A program made the position numbers and the translations under genes. DNA of 64,000 nucleotides from Blastocladiella emersonii ATCC 22665 (lineage: Eukaryota > Blastocladiomycota > Blastocladiomycetes > Blastocladiales > Blastocladiaceae), in contig JANHCV010000011.1 in the NCBI GenBank assembly GCA_025594325.1, forward strand, positions 1,426,001-1,490,000. The letters run 5' to 3'. The stretch's first letter is position 1; each line of letters opens with the position of its first letter. Below, one piece after another: positions 1 to 10,200 of the stretch. A model generated the notes under the pieces. It was not told the origin of the DNA. It was given only the letters and a program-made list of their open reading frames with translations, and searched no databases.

Positions 1-64
1 CATCCGCGAGGCTCGGTCGCTGCTTCCCTTAGTCGCTGCGGGTACGGTTGGTTCCGCGGACGAA

Positions 65-703
65 ATGGCTAGGGCGACCGCGACGCGCATCGATCTCGCT
101 GATCTCAAGTTCTGCAACAAGTTCCTCCCGATTGACATGTACATTATGTCGCATCGGTACATGTCAACGCCAGATGACCCTCCGCCGCCGCTGCCACGCC
201 TTACTGTCGACTCGTCCGTGCGCTGGGGACCGCCCACGTACCGCAACACGGCCGCGTTCCAGCGCGCTCGGCTGCACCTTTACCTCGCCCGATGGATGTT
301 CAAGGACGGCAGTGCGGGCCCAGCGACGACCATGTGCGAGTTCTTTGCAGCGTGCTGCTTCTGCCCGAACTGGGGCAAGTCACACTTCATCGCGGGCGAG
401 TACATCCGCGGGCGAATGCTGTCGGCGACGACCGAGGCCTTCAAGACCAAGACGCGGGTGCTGGCCGTCGGCAGCTTTGCGTACGCCGCTTGCTTCAGCC
501 AAGATTACGCGGTCGCTGCCGTGAGCGCCCTCCTCCCGCTAATGTGGACCCCCATCACCATTCCGCGCCCGCTGCCTGTTGGTGATGCGGCAGCTGCGTC
601 GCGGGAGGATATTCAGTTTATCCTTGACCAAGTCATTGCTGCGATCAAGGAGGGCCCGATCCCGCTCAACCTGCCGGAGGTGCTGACCCCGCGCGCTGCT
701 TAA
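65..703 (+). CDS. Unrecognised protein, possibly 5'-partial
   Basis: An open frame whose first ATG is at 65 gives 212 residues and stops at 701-703. The frame is open upstream to base 2, so the true start may lie outside the window or in an upstream exon. The protein has a Cys-containing stretch (FFAACCFCPNWGK, about residues 90-102) and a hydrophobic segment AVAAVSALLPLMW, but I see no signal peptide, catalytic motif or known domain. Codon use is GC-rich like the neighbours. No function is proposed. It could also be a last exon of a longer gene. Confidence 0.45.
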   Translation: MARATATRIDLADLKFCNKFLPIDMYIMSHRYMSTPDDPPPPLPRLTVDSSVRWGPPTYRNTAAFQRARLHLYLARWMFKDGSAGPATTMCEFFAACCFCPNWGKSHFIAGEYIRGRMLSATTEAFKTKTRVLAVGSFAYAACFSQDYAVAAVSALLPLMWTPITIPRPLPVGDAAAASREDIQFILDQVIAAIKEGPIPLNLPEVLTPRAA

Positions 704-1410
704 CTTCTGTCGTGATCGAAACGATGCGGGCTGTCCGGGACGGAGGTATTTACTGATCAGGCTTGAATCACGTCGTCTGCTGTCGTTGTACATATCGTAC
801 GGCCACGCCGTACTTGAGAACTGGCCATTGCGCGAGAAGCGGGTAACCATTCAGTTCAAATCAAGTGGCTAAGCCATGTCGTCTGGTTGACGGCCGCGTA
901 CTGGCGCCAGCCCAAGGTCGACAGGGCCACGGGCTTCGAGGCCGCGCGCTCGGACCTGATGGCCGACCTCACGAGCAACAGCTAGTCCTTCAAGCCCGCA
1001 CGAGCTCACGCCGGACTACGGCCTGTAGTGCGGCACGTTGATCGCTGTTCTCAACGTCCTCCTGATGTCTCCAGCGTCTCCCCAGCAACCACCCGAGGTG
1101 CGAGACGCGACGCGCCGCGTGAGGCGCCCGCGTGACCGCGATTTGAGTTTCAGCCACGTGGCGCGACGCGTCGGTTTTCGGGTTGGGGATTTGCGCGCTG
1201 TGGGTGTGTGGGCCTCGACGCCGCCCGCCCACGGTCGGCAGTCCTCTCTCTCCTCCTGTTCCTGCAGCCATCCTGGCACTACGAAGCATATTCCACGCAA
1301 CCCGCAACCGCGCACACTGATTCGCGCACCATCTCGCTCGCACTACCCCCTCGCTTCGCCCTTTTGACCTGTCCGACGGGCCGACCTTCACCAACACCAA
1401 CAACTGCGCC
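704..1410. other. Intergenic region with coding-like remnant and promoter
   Basis: No intact gene. Bases 842-985 on the plus strand read as protein-like sequence (for example WLTAAYWRQPKVDRATGFE) ending in a TAG at 983-985 with no start codon, so this may be a gene relic. The second half is the promoter of the pseudokinase gene and contains the composite ACGCGT element annotated separately. Confidence 0.4.
1141..1188 (+). promoter_or_regulatory. Composite GTGGCGCGACGCGTCG promoter element
   Basis: Contains the E-box-like CCACGTGG followed directly by CGCGACGCGTCG and a T/G-rich arm (GTTTTCGGGTTGGGG). A block of 21 identical bases (1153-1173) recurs at 59834-59854, in front of the decayed paralog of the downstream kinase gene, and the flanks GAGTTTC and GTTGGGG also match. 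ACGCGT is the MCB site of MBF in yeasts; use by an MBF-like factor here is inference. Confidence 0.55.
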
Positions 1411-3701
1411 ATGTTCGGCAACCTGTCCGAGACTTCCTCCTCGCCGCGGTCCGGGCTCGACTCGCAGGCGGCGCACTCTGACGGCCACGGCCACCACGAC
1501 CAACCGCCCGCGCCCGCCGCCACGCTTGCCAACTGCAGCGAGGTGGGCAACGGGAACACGTTCTACCCGGTCATGTCGAACGAGGGCGAGGACGAGGACG
1601 ACGACGACGTGAGCGACGACGACGTGACTTACTACAACGACTCGTACGGCCCTCGCCCGCCGATCGTCTACCACCACGGTATCCGGCATCAGCTGCGGCG
1701 CACCAAGTCCGACTCGACGGCCAGCGACGCGGGCTACGCCACCCTGAGGCCCGACAGCCCGGGCGACGACGAGTCGGACTCTGACGACTCGGGCGACTAC
1801 TTCCTCGGTGACCATGGCCCACGGCCCGCGCACCCCCATCACCATGCGCCGGTGCTGCAGCAGGTCGGTCCCGACGACACCGTGACCGTCGACAAGTGGG
1901 CCAGCAAGTGGGACCAGAACGACAACCCCGACGTGTACGGCATGACCGACGCCGTGGCGGACGCGGAGTACCTCGGCACGGCCAGCAAGTACCGCTACAG
2001 CCGCAAGGTCGTCGGCAAGGGCGCCAACGGCATCGTGTACCTGGCCGTCCCCAAGACGGTGTTCGACCGCGCTGACGGCGTGCCGGGCGTCGCGTACGTT
2101 TGCAAGATCGTGCGCAAGAACATGAACCGCATCGACGCCAACGGCGTCCTCCGCCACGAGCTGCGCGTCATTCGGCTCATCGACCACGTACGCCCTCTGC
2201 CCTTTCCGATTGTGCTAGTGCGGCCACTGCGACGACCATGTCGTGCGCTGCGCATCACTGACGTGTAAACCCGACCTCTTTTCTCACTCCCTCGTCCCCA
2301 CCCACCCACGTGCCCTCGCGTAGGCGCACGTCGTCAAGTTGCACGACTTTGCGGACTCGGGTATCAAATCCTGCATCTACATGGAGATGTACGTCGTCGC
2401 AGCGCGCTCGCTTCTGTCGCCTCCGCCCTCCCTACCCGCACCATCCTCCTGCCACTCGCGATCTTACCCCGCCACTCGAGATCCTCCTCCCACTCGCGAT
2501 CCTCCCCCGCCACTCGATTCGCACCCCATCTCACCGCGCCACCCATCTTTTAGCGCGCTCGGTGGCAACCTGCTCGCGTGGCTGATCAAGAACGGCGGGC
2601 GCGTCTCCGAGCATCGCGCCCAGTACGTGATGCGGCAGCTGGTCGACGGGCTCGGGTACCTGCACTCGAACGGCATCACGCACCGCAACATCAAGCCCGA
2701 GAACGTGCTCGTACGCGGCGGCGACAACGACGATCCGGCCATGCCGTTCGTCCTCCTCGCCGACTACTGGCTCGCCAAGGATAAGCTCGACCAGAACCTC
2801 GACGCGCACATGTTCACGCGCTGGTGCGTAGCGCTATTTTAGACTTATCTGATCACGGTGGTCTTGATCCCGCTGGTTGAACTCCATCACTGACGACGGC
2901 GCGCGTGAATCTAGTGGTACCGACACGTACACGGCCCCCGAAATCCGGCTGCCGGAGCTGTACGTGGAATATGATCGCCGCAGCTCGGTCGACGCGTGGT
3001 CTCTCGGAATGGTACTTGTCGACCTCCTCGGCGGGTGGCAGCCGCTCGCGGGCTCCGTCCAGGAGGCGGTCCGCAAACGGATCTGCGACGGCGACTTCTC
3101 GTTCGCGGGCGAGCTGTGGCTGTCCGAGCAGTGGAACACGGTCTCGGCCCCGGCCAAGAACCTCATCGAGCGCATGCTCTTGCGTAACGGCGACCAGCGG
3201 TGCGTCGTGCTCCTGTTTATCATCGAACCACCGCCCGAGCTCACTGCCGATCTCCCCTCCCCCATTCTTCAATCCCATAGTCCGACCATGGACCAGTGCA
3301 AGGTCGACGCGTGGATCACGGCCGACCTTTCAAGCGCTGTTCTCGCCAAGAACCTGACCGACGCGTCCGTACCCTTCACCGTCGCTGTGCCGTCCGGCTC
3401 GCTGCTGCCTCACTCGGACCCGACCACCACTTCGACGACCACCACTTTGACGACCACCACTTTGACCGCAAGTACGACGCCGGTCGCTGCCTCCAAGTAC
3501 GAGCTCTCGGACACGCTGTCAACGGTCTCGCTATCGGCTGCAACTACGAAATACGCGTCGCTGGCCTCGGCGGTCGAGCCGGGCGAGCGCAAGCGCAAGT
3601 TCGTGTCGGCGTTCGGGCACCAGTCGATGCCGCTGCCGGGCGCGCACAAGAATGCGCGGACAAGCTCGCCCAAGCACCCTCTGCGCGGGCCGGCGGCGTA
3701 G
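1411..3701 (+). CDS. CAMK/Chk-like pseudokinase
   Basis: Five exons: 1411-2187, 2324-2388, 2554-2823, 2915-3199, 3281-3701, joining to about 605 residues. The first ~190 residues are acidic, Ser/Asp-rich and disordered. The kinase fold follows: glycine loop GKGANGIVY, ATP-site Lys in VCKIV, activation-segment end CGTDTYTAPE, DAWSLG in subdomain IX, and RPTMDQC near the end of the C-lobe. The catalytic loop reads HRNIKPEN (Asp of HRD replaced by Asn) and the DFG triad reads DYW, so phosphotransfer is probably lost or altered. That fits a scaffold or regulatory pseudokinase. A Thr-rich tail and basic C-terminus follow. A decayed copy of the whole locus lies at 59990-62124. Splice sites are by-eye predictions, supported by the same sites in the copy. 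Confidence 0.8.
3418..3470 (+). repeat. 15-bp imperfect tandem repeat in last kinase exon
   Basis: Unit resembling GACGACCACCACTTT repeated about three times. It encodes a Thr-rich run in the C-terminal tail. The decayed paralog has only one equivalent unit (near 61875), so the repeat expanded after the duplication or contracted in the copy. Confidence 0.7.
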
Positions 3702-5275
3702 GCCAGAGCCGCGCGGTACAAGCTGGCGAGCCGGCTGGCGGCGGTGTGCTGTCCTGCACATGATGATCTACGGGCGTGACTTAGCGATACACTATAACAG
3801 TTTGCTACTCCACCTTGCGACTGCTTCACCGCCCACGGCGACGCGCGGCGGCGGCCCGTCGCGCTGATTCTGCTGCGCCTCTACGTCGCGTTTCGCTTCG
3901 TGCTTTCGCACACGAGTACTCAACCCGCCTATCCTGCCCGCTTCAACGCGACAAACGTGAATCAGCCAGCAACTGAACGTGAGATGCGCCGCAGCAGGAT
4001 GCGCTGTGCGGTCTCTTCCGCACCTGGCAGGCGCCGCGTCCCGACGAAGCTCGCTCGTAGAGCGCCGTCTCGCTGCGATATTGCCGCACGTGTGTCGGAT
4101 TCGAGTCCTTGACCGCCTGTCGAGAGTCGGCGCAAGCTTCCTTTCGAAAGCCGGAGCAAACCTCGCAGGAACGCTCTTGCCGACCCGACGCGTCTCGACC
4201 AACATGAGCGCCCAACCCGCCGCCTCAGCGCACCATCAGCTCACCAATCACTTCCTCGATCCCATAACGACTCCGCGCCGGTCCTCATCGCGCATTTCGA
4301 CGACTTTGTGTTTCCGCCCTAACCATGTCACACAATTTCACGGTGCTTGTCGTCCAAGCCGTTTGACGCCCACTGATCGTTGAGTTCGCTCGCTCGTTCA
4401 CCACTTCCTTCTCGTCCGTGGCGGGTAAAACATTGTTACCGCGCATTTGTCCCCTCTGATATGCGCCTAGGCCCAACAGCGGCCCTTTCCGTAAATGCGG
4501 CGTGTCATATTTCTCGCCACGGTCGCTGAACTAAGGCCGACGCGTCGCGTTTCAGGTCGCGCCGCTCATCCCATCCACGGCCACCGCCCTCGACCGGCAG
4601 CTGATCACCAGACTTGAAACTCTTCCCGATAGTTTTTTGATCGCCGTGCTGACGACGAGCGGGATACGGCAAATGGGCGCCTTGGAATTGATGGTCATAT
4701 GTGCGCCTTGGAATTGATGGGGCATATGATCCTTGGTCCCAATGTGAACGAGCTGCGGACCGCGGAGCACAGCAGCCCACTTTCTACCATTTCAAAAGTT
4801 TCAGTTGTCGACGTAATTATCGGGGGACGGTATAGTTCGACGAGACACAGCTCGCGGGAAGCAGGCAGAAAAGGCGAGTCGTCCGCAGTCAATCTCCTAG
4901 CAATGAACGACATCACTTGACTCTGGTTTCTGTAGTGATTCGACCTTTGACATGTCCCATCGTCGACATAAAAGTCTCGTTCCCGTGGCGTCGACGGTCG
5001 GGAGGGCACTGCGCCACCGCGTTGCTCGCCTTGCTTTCGTGCTTCAGTGGCGGTCGGACTTCAGAATTGCTCGCTCCCACGGCGATTTCTTTCGCAATTT
5101 GCTCGACTGATACGTTCCTGACGATTCTTTTGCACTTACTCCTCCATTTCGTCCAAAGAAGAGATCGCAATGTAAGGCTTGATAGTTCATTGTGCTCATC
5201 ACAGCAGCGCAACGTCATTTGTACAAGTTCCTTCCCCTTCCCCTTCCGTCCACTATGCTTGCGCACCTTGCTCTT
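3702..5275. other. Intergenic region between kinase gene and minus-strand genes
   Basis: Bases 3733-3840 are the 3' flank of the pseudokinase gene and align with 62163-62270 behind its decayed copy, so the duplication included the 3' UTR. The rest holds ACGCGT cores at 4188 and 4540 (the latter as GACGCGTCGCGTTTC) and the short tandem repeat at 4677. AT content is higher than in the neighbouring genes. No convincing gene is seen. Confidence 0.6.
4677..4735 (+). repeat. Two-copy 26-bp tandem repeat
   Basis: GCGCCTTGGAATTGATGG occurs at 4677-4694 and again at 4703-4720. Each copy is followed by a CATATG-containing spacer. Confidence 0.85.
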
Positions 5276-5630
5276 CTAGGCGGTTTCGGCTTGGTTGGCG
5301 AGGTCGGCCTGGGCAGCAGCAGCAGCGAGCTCATGCCTTTTGTCCTCGTGCTTGATGATCATGGTAGAATAGTCGATGCGCAGCTCCTTGGCGTACTTTT
5401 TGATCCATGGATGCCGGATCGCCTCCTCCATGCAGAAACTACGCAACGCGGGTCGCTCAACGATTGCGGTCACCGTTAGGATCAAGCAGTGTACGCACCG
5501 CCTGCCGGGTTTCTTGGCGAGGAGCTCCACGATGAGGTCGACTGCGTCATCGTCCTCGAAGCGGTCCGCCGGCTGGAACATGACGGGGTCGATGCAGATC
5601 TGGTCGCGGAGCTCGATTTCGCTCGGGCAA
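5276..5630 (-). pseudogene. Truncated protein kinase C-lobe
   Basis: Minus-strand exons 5630-5499 and 5438-5276. The first encodes kinase-like sequence (MFQPADRFEDDDAVDLIVEL, then LAKKPGR). It joins through a normal intron (GTGCGT donor, CTAAC branch, TAG acceptor) to RFCMEEAIRHPWIKKYAKEL, the typical end of a kinase domain with its R...HPWI motif. The N-lobe, catalytic loop and DFG are absent. Directly upstream is the F-box-like ORF, read in another frame across 5482-5630. A CAG acceptor precedes the first exon, but I found no in-phase donor in the F-box ORF. It is either the 3' end of a gene whose 5' part was replaced, or the real 3' exons of a chimeric gene. Confidence 0.55.
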
Positions 5631-7161
5631 CTGTTGGGGCAAACGAAAAGAAGGCATCGACAGGGTTCGGAATGTCCCAGCCCAAGATATTTCCAACACT
5701 ATTACCAAGTTCAAGAGCAAGCGAGACGAACGAAAGTAAGGCTTTGTACTCGGTGAGCTGGTCGTGCTGCCGAGGGGAGGAAGAGGGGGCACCAATCGCC
5801 CTCGGGGCATTCATGGAATGGCCATGCTTTGCGCAATCGTGTCTGAAGCGATCCACAACGCGATTGAGCTGTTGCAGAAGAAGAAGTTCCTCCCCATCGA
5901 TCCCGACCCCGATGAAGCGGCGCAGTTGGTCCACGGTGATTTCACAATCGTATAAGGCAGATTCCAGCTTCGTAGCAAAGGACATGTTGATCCAGTCACG
6001 GTTCGAGTAGAAGCGCAAAGTGTTGTCGACGATGCACCCGTGGTGGGAATCTCTTGTACTGCCGAAGGCGGCGTACACTGCAGGAATGAGTTCGGGATCC
6101 TTGCTCTGCAAAACGAGCTCGGCATAGTAGACGACATCCCCGTAAACCACTCGCCATCCGTGCTCGTAGAGCCAGTGTAGTTGACCAAGAATCGCGTCAC
6201 GCTGCAGATATTCGGCCCCGATATAAGCCCGAAAAAGGAAGATACCGAAGTAGCTTGACGCATGGTTGATCATAGCCGTGACATCAAAATCGAAGGACAA
6301 ATTCCGAAGCTGGACGACAGCCTGAAAATCCCACTGGCACATGGCGCGCGTCGCGAGATACTGACCGAGTCCGACGCAAGGGTAACCACCCGACCTGATT
6401 GGCCTTGAGCAGTCGTTGAAGGTCTCGCACAGCGACACGGACCATTCGCAGCCGAGGTGGAAGAGGTCGAGCCACCTGCACGTCCAAGGCGAAAGATTAG
6501 GCAAATGGATGCGAAGGCTCGGTGCGAGGTGCTCGACCAGTTCGATTTCGCCCACAAGCACAAGAAACGTCGAGACTTGGACCAGGATCAACGCAGGATG
6601 CCAAGCGGCGGAGCCAGCAGGATCAGCACCGGCGCCTTCAGTTGTTTCCGTGATGTAAGCGGTCCACGCTTCGACTCCATTGATTCCGCGTCGACGGACA
6701 TCCGCTGCGACGGCAGTGACGACGCGGGTGAGATAGCATCGTGAAAGCGGCAACGTCGTTCGAGCAACAAAGTCGTCAGCTAGTTTCGCGGCAGCTCGTG
6801 CCGCGCGATCGGCGTTCAAAAGTCGGGAAAGATATGCGCTCAAGTGTGTAAGGATGGGCTGCGTCGGCCGCGGCCAATAGGGGTACTTGTCAATGCCTTC
6901 GTCGAAAACCGTAACCATGCGGTTGAACGGCTGCGGCCACGTGGGACGCACGTCATTGGCCTCGTTTTCCCGAATAACTTTGTAGCGAAGCCATACGTGG
7001 TGCAAAATGGCATTCGAGGTGACCAAACCGTGAAAGACGCGCGAGGCCGCGACCAGCGCGGACCGTGGCGTCGTGAGCGCGACAACGGACTCGAGGACGT
7101 CGTATGGCAGGTTCGACTGAGGCAGCTTCGACATTGCATAAAGTGGCACAGGTTCATTCAT
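5482..7161 (-). CDS. F-box-like / helical-repeat protein
   Basis: A single open frame of 559 residues starts at the ATG at 7161. The N-terminus (PYDVLESVVALTTPRSALVA, then ASRVFHGLV) resembles an F-box: a helical LPxDVLxxV motif followed by a conserved turn and second helix. The remainder is helical with aromatic-rich repeats (LHWLYEHGWRVVYGD, about residues 330-345) reminiscent of degenerate ankyrin-like repeats in zoosporic fungi. An F-box would make it an SCF substrate adaptor; this is inference. The last ~50 residues are low-complexity Ser/Arg and overlap the kinase fragment in another frame, so the true C-terminus is probably earlier or spliced. Confidence 0.5.
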   Translation of the reverse strand: MNEPVPLYAMSKLPQSNLPYDVLESVVALTTPRSALVAASRVFHGLVTSNAILHHVWLRYKVIRENEANDVRPTWPQPFNRMVTVFDEGIDKYPYWPRPTQPILTHLSAYLSRLLNADRAARAAAKLADDFVARTTLPLSRCYLTRVVTAVAADVRRRGINGVEAWTAYITETTEGAGADPAGSAAWHPALILVQVSTFLVLVGEIELVEHLAPSLRIHLPNLSPWTCRWLDLFHLGCEWSVSLCETFNDCSRPIRSGGYPCVGLGQYLATRAMCQWDFQAVVQLRNLSFDFDVTAMINHASSYFGIFLFRAYIGAEYLQRDAILGQLHWLYEHGWRVVYGDVVYYAELVLQSKDPELIPAVYAAFGSTRDSHHGCIVDNTLRFYSNRDWINMSFATKLESALYDCEITVDQLRRFIGVGIDGEELLLLQQLNRVVDRFRHDCAKHGHSMNAPRAIGAPSSSPRQHDQLTEYKALLSFVSLALELGNSVGNILGWDIPNPVDAFFSFAPTVARAKSSSATRSASTPSCSSRRTASRTMTQSTSSWSSSPRNPAGGAYTA

Positions 7162-8638
7162 GGCGATTCATTGGGTTCTGAGGTTCGGGAGGGAGAGCGG
7201 GCGTGAGAAACGCGGCGTCGCGTCTTTTCACCACCGCGTCGCGGCCACACTCACCCCTGGTCGCGCCGCGCTCCGTGCCTTTCCGAGCTGTGCCGCATTA
7301 AACTGCACACAAGATTCCTTCTTCCCGCGAATTTATTGTCCGTGAGACAAGGTTCCTGTACTGCGTGTTATTGCCTTGCGGCACCTGCGCACACGAACCA
7401 AGCTTGCATGCTCGGTCAGGGGCCATCACAATGGCGAACACTGCACGCCGCCCGGCTCGATCCGGACGCCGTTTACCACGCGAGTGTCTCTCTTCCCGAT
7501 GCGTAAGCCCTTGACCTTGGATTGTCAGAGCTCACCCTTGCTGGTGAGCCTGCGTCCTTTCTAGCCCGACACATGTGCTACCGCACCATCCCGTTGAGCA
7601 GCCGACCAGCTGGTTCAATCATTCAAACAACAAAACAGTGCACACGTCAGACTTCGGGACACCCTCGAACTTGGGCCAGTTAGCCTCCCGGTACTCGATC
7701 AAGGTCGGCGAGAAGTGAACGGTTCGGGCGAACATAGTTAGGTTGGCGAGCGAGCGACTGTCAAGAAATTATACTCGATGTCGACCGTCCCCTTGAACGC
7801 GTACTTGTGACAAAGTAGCTCGCCTCGGTCCACGTCATCGTCCACTCGGCGGCGGGTAACCGTGTGTCTGGTGCGGTGCCGGCGTCGTACATTTTTCATT
7901 TTTCGGTCGGAGCGTGAGCCGCGGCAACAAGGGCCGTTCGACACGTTGCTCAACGCAGCCGGTCGCCTTTCGCAACGGCTAGCTTGCCGCTGCGATTCCA
8001 CGATGCCGAGTATCTCATGAGAGGGAATACATCTTGATTTTTTTCGTGTCAGTGCCGTGCTTGAGGCCGAACAGGGGAGCACGGAACGCGGAGCAGCGTA
8101 AGTCGTTTGACATCAGTGAGAGTGCGGTACCCTTCTCCTCCAAGACGCCCAGTGTAGCGAACAAGCCGCAGTTAAAAACTTGTTGACTGCATCCTCGTGT
8201 CGTGGTAAAGTTCCGGGCGCCCTCTCAAGTCCCGTCGCTGGGCTCTCTAAAGCTCGCTGCGTTGCGCGCCGTGGGTTAGTCCGATCCACAACGCTGACTA
8301 AGAAGTGAAGAAAGCTCGTTCATGCATTCCGTCCATCGTACTTGGACCCTCGAGGACAGCGGGCGCTTCGTGAGACAAGGTGCGAGACGCGTCGATCAAT
8401 CACGTGGTGGCTGAGGCGAGCGCGAGTTCACCTTCGAGCTCGTCGATCGACTCCAGCGAGAGGGAGCTCTAAAGCAAGACATCTCATCCATCAGACAGGT
8501 CGTCTCTCGCATAGAGCCGCCCGGAGGCGAATACGTGAGCTGCCGGCCCACGTGATGAAAGTTCAGAGGTCCCTGGCAGATTCGGTGGCGCTCAAGGTCG
8601 TCCGGCTTCGGCTACTCGAGTCTCTTCTCAACGTCAAC
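7162..8638. other. Gene-poor region with coding-like fragments
   Basis: No complete gene supported. On the minus strand, 7860-7610 contains protein-like pieces in two frames (for example HKYAFKGTVDIEYNFL and HFSPTLIEYREANWPKFEGV) interrupted by stops, which looks like an eroded gene. An ACGCGT core is at 8387, and GGCGTCGCGTCTTTTC is near 7210. Confidence 0.4.
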
Positions 8639-9848
8639 ATGGTAGGACTAGGCAATGTAGCACTGTATGCAACACCCATGTAACATCCGCGGTAGGCCTC
8701 CTCGAGCTCGGCGACGTGTGGCTCGCTGAATTTGGCCAAGGTGACGCCAGCGTGGACGGCGCAGGGCAGCCAACGCCTCGGCACTCTGCCTTCGGACGTT
8801 TGCGCCGACCTTGCCGCATCCGATCATCCGTGCACCTCGCCGCTATGGCAACGGCTCGCCGAGAAGGCGTTCAATGGTTGCATCGGCGTCCGGAACGCCA
8901 CTAAAGCCGACTCTACGACCGCCATCTTCGTGTGCAGTGTTTCCGACGTCCCCATCATGGTGGCCGAGCCTGTGCTTCTCGAAGACAGCGGTGTCACTTT
9001 GGCGAGCGGCGGTGGCGGCGCTTGGTCTGCTCGCGACTGTCCTGCTTCGGACCCGCTTTGTGGCAGCTCGACAACCGTCTTCCAGCATCCTGTCAGCGGA
9101 TTCTCTCCAGGTCTTGCGCTACTGCACGGCTGTATCTCGAGCACCGACCCGTCCAAGTCAAAATCTCGCGTGTGCCGTTGGCTGACGACCGCTTCGCGAG
9201 ACGGCCAGTTGCCAAACTCGGTCGTGGCGTGCAGCGCGAGCACGAGCGATCCGGTCGATCTCGTCGGGATTCTGAACGTCATGGACGGTTTGGCGGGCAA
9301 TGGTACTTTGCCGTCGTCCGGCGCTCCCGGGTCGACGGGCGGGGTGAACCCCGCTGCTTCGGCTTCGTCCAGCTCGATGTCACTGGTGCTCGGGATTCTC
9401 GGTGGCGTCCTCGCTGTTCTCGTTCTCGTACGTCGGTTTTTGCTTTCACGAGTTCCTCTCTGACGCACATACCTCGTAGGGAGCCGCCGGATTTGTCGTT
9501 CGCCGTCGTCGCAGCTTGGCGAAGCAGTCACACGGCAAGCCGGAGAGCGCCCTGATCCCAGGTCCCGCCGCGGCGAGCCTGGACCCGCCTCACGCACCAT
9601 CGGCTTTCCTTCAAGGCGCGACATCGCGGGCGGCAAGCGAGGAGCTCATCCTCCCTGGCGCGGGCCACTCGGCCGAGGAGCTCATCCTTCCTGGTTCTCT
9701 TCGCCAACCCGACGATGCTCAACAGCTCATTCTGCCCGGCGCGCCCCTGCAACACAGCGAGGCCGACGAGCTCATCCTTCCGGGCGCCGAGTCGAGTCCG
9801 CGTGCTCAGCGCGGTGCACCTGTCCTCCCCGCGGTCGTGACGCGTTAG
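8639..9848 (+). CDS. Single-pass membrane protein, family member A (ELILPG repeats)
   Basis: Proposed exons 8639-8641 (ATG only), 8696-9427 and 9480-9848, giving about 367 residues. The frame is closed by TAG at 8693-8695, which serves as the acceptor; an ATG followed by a GTAGGA donor at 8639 would supply the start, as in member D. The outer region has spaced Cys residues in a pattern shared with member D: CADL...HPC.S.LW..L...GCIG, then LLHGC. A Gly/Ser stalk and a hydrophobic helix (LGILGGVLAVLVL) follow. The last intron (phase 0) splits this helix from GAAGFVVRRRRSLAK, so the N-terminus should face out by the positive-inside rule. The tail carries four ELILPG-type repeats and lacks the WESLF domain of B, C and D. 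No classical signal peptide is visible. Function unknown. Confidence 0.6.
9639..9790 (+). repeat. Four ELILPG-type protein repeats
   Basis: GAGCTCATCCTBCCTGG-like units encode EELILPGA, EELILPGS, QQLILPGA and DELILPGA, separated by 9-15 variable residues. They make up the cytoplasmic tail of membrane protein A. Confidence 0.9.
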
Positions 9849-10200
9849 CCTCGGTAACGGCCGGGTCGTTCTGTTCAATAGATTGCACGCATCCGCGTCG
9901 CGTTGTTCACCTCCGCGTGACGCTATTCCGATACAAATCAGTGACATGAAACGGGGTCATTGCAATGGGCACCCGAACGAAGCGCCGTGGCTGACGGCCC
10001 GCCGGTGTGACAGGAGCCGGGCGAGCTGGAGCGCCGGGCACCGCAAAGGTCATCGCCAACGACGCCGTCACATCCTCTCGCAACACGCAACCAACGGGAC
10101 CGCCACCCGACCACACTCTGTGCAACGTATCGACACCACGCAGCTGAAGCTTGGCCGCGGCGCCGCCATCGTCACCGACCTCGTCCCGCACAAACCGGCC
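9849..10200. other. Promoter region of membrane protein B
   Basis: No gene. Contains GCGTCGCGTTGTTC near 9895 and the start-site motif at 10121. The reading frame of gene B is open upstream to about 9883, with an in-frame ATG at 9946. The upstream part is Arg/His-rich without secretory character, so I treat it as a leader. Confidence 0.4.
10120..10133 (+). promoter_or_regulatory. TGCAACGTATCGA start-site element (gene B)
   Basis: Exact match to the element found before AIP1 and, with small changes, before CDT2, cactin, the FAD oxidoreductase, the BAR-like, PAS and SDR-B genes. It lies 68 nt upstream of the chosen ATG. Confidence 0.5.

Noticed and set aside
4085-4115. GATTCGAGTCC, resembling a tRNA T-arm
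   Set aside because: No matching acceptor, D-arm or anticodon stem could be folded around it on either strand.
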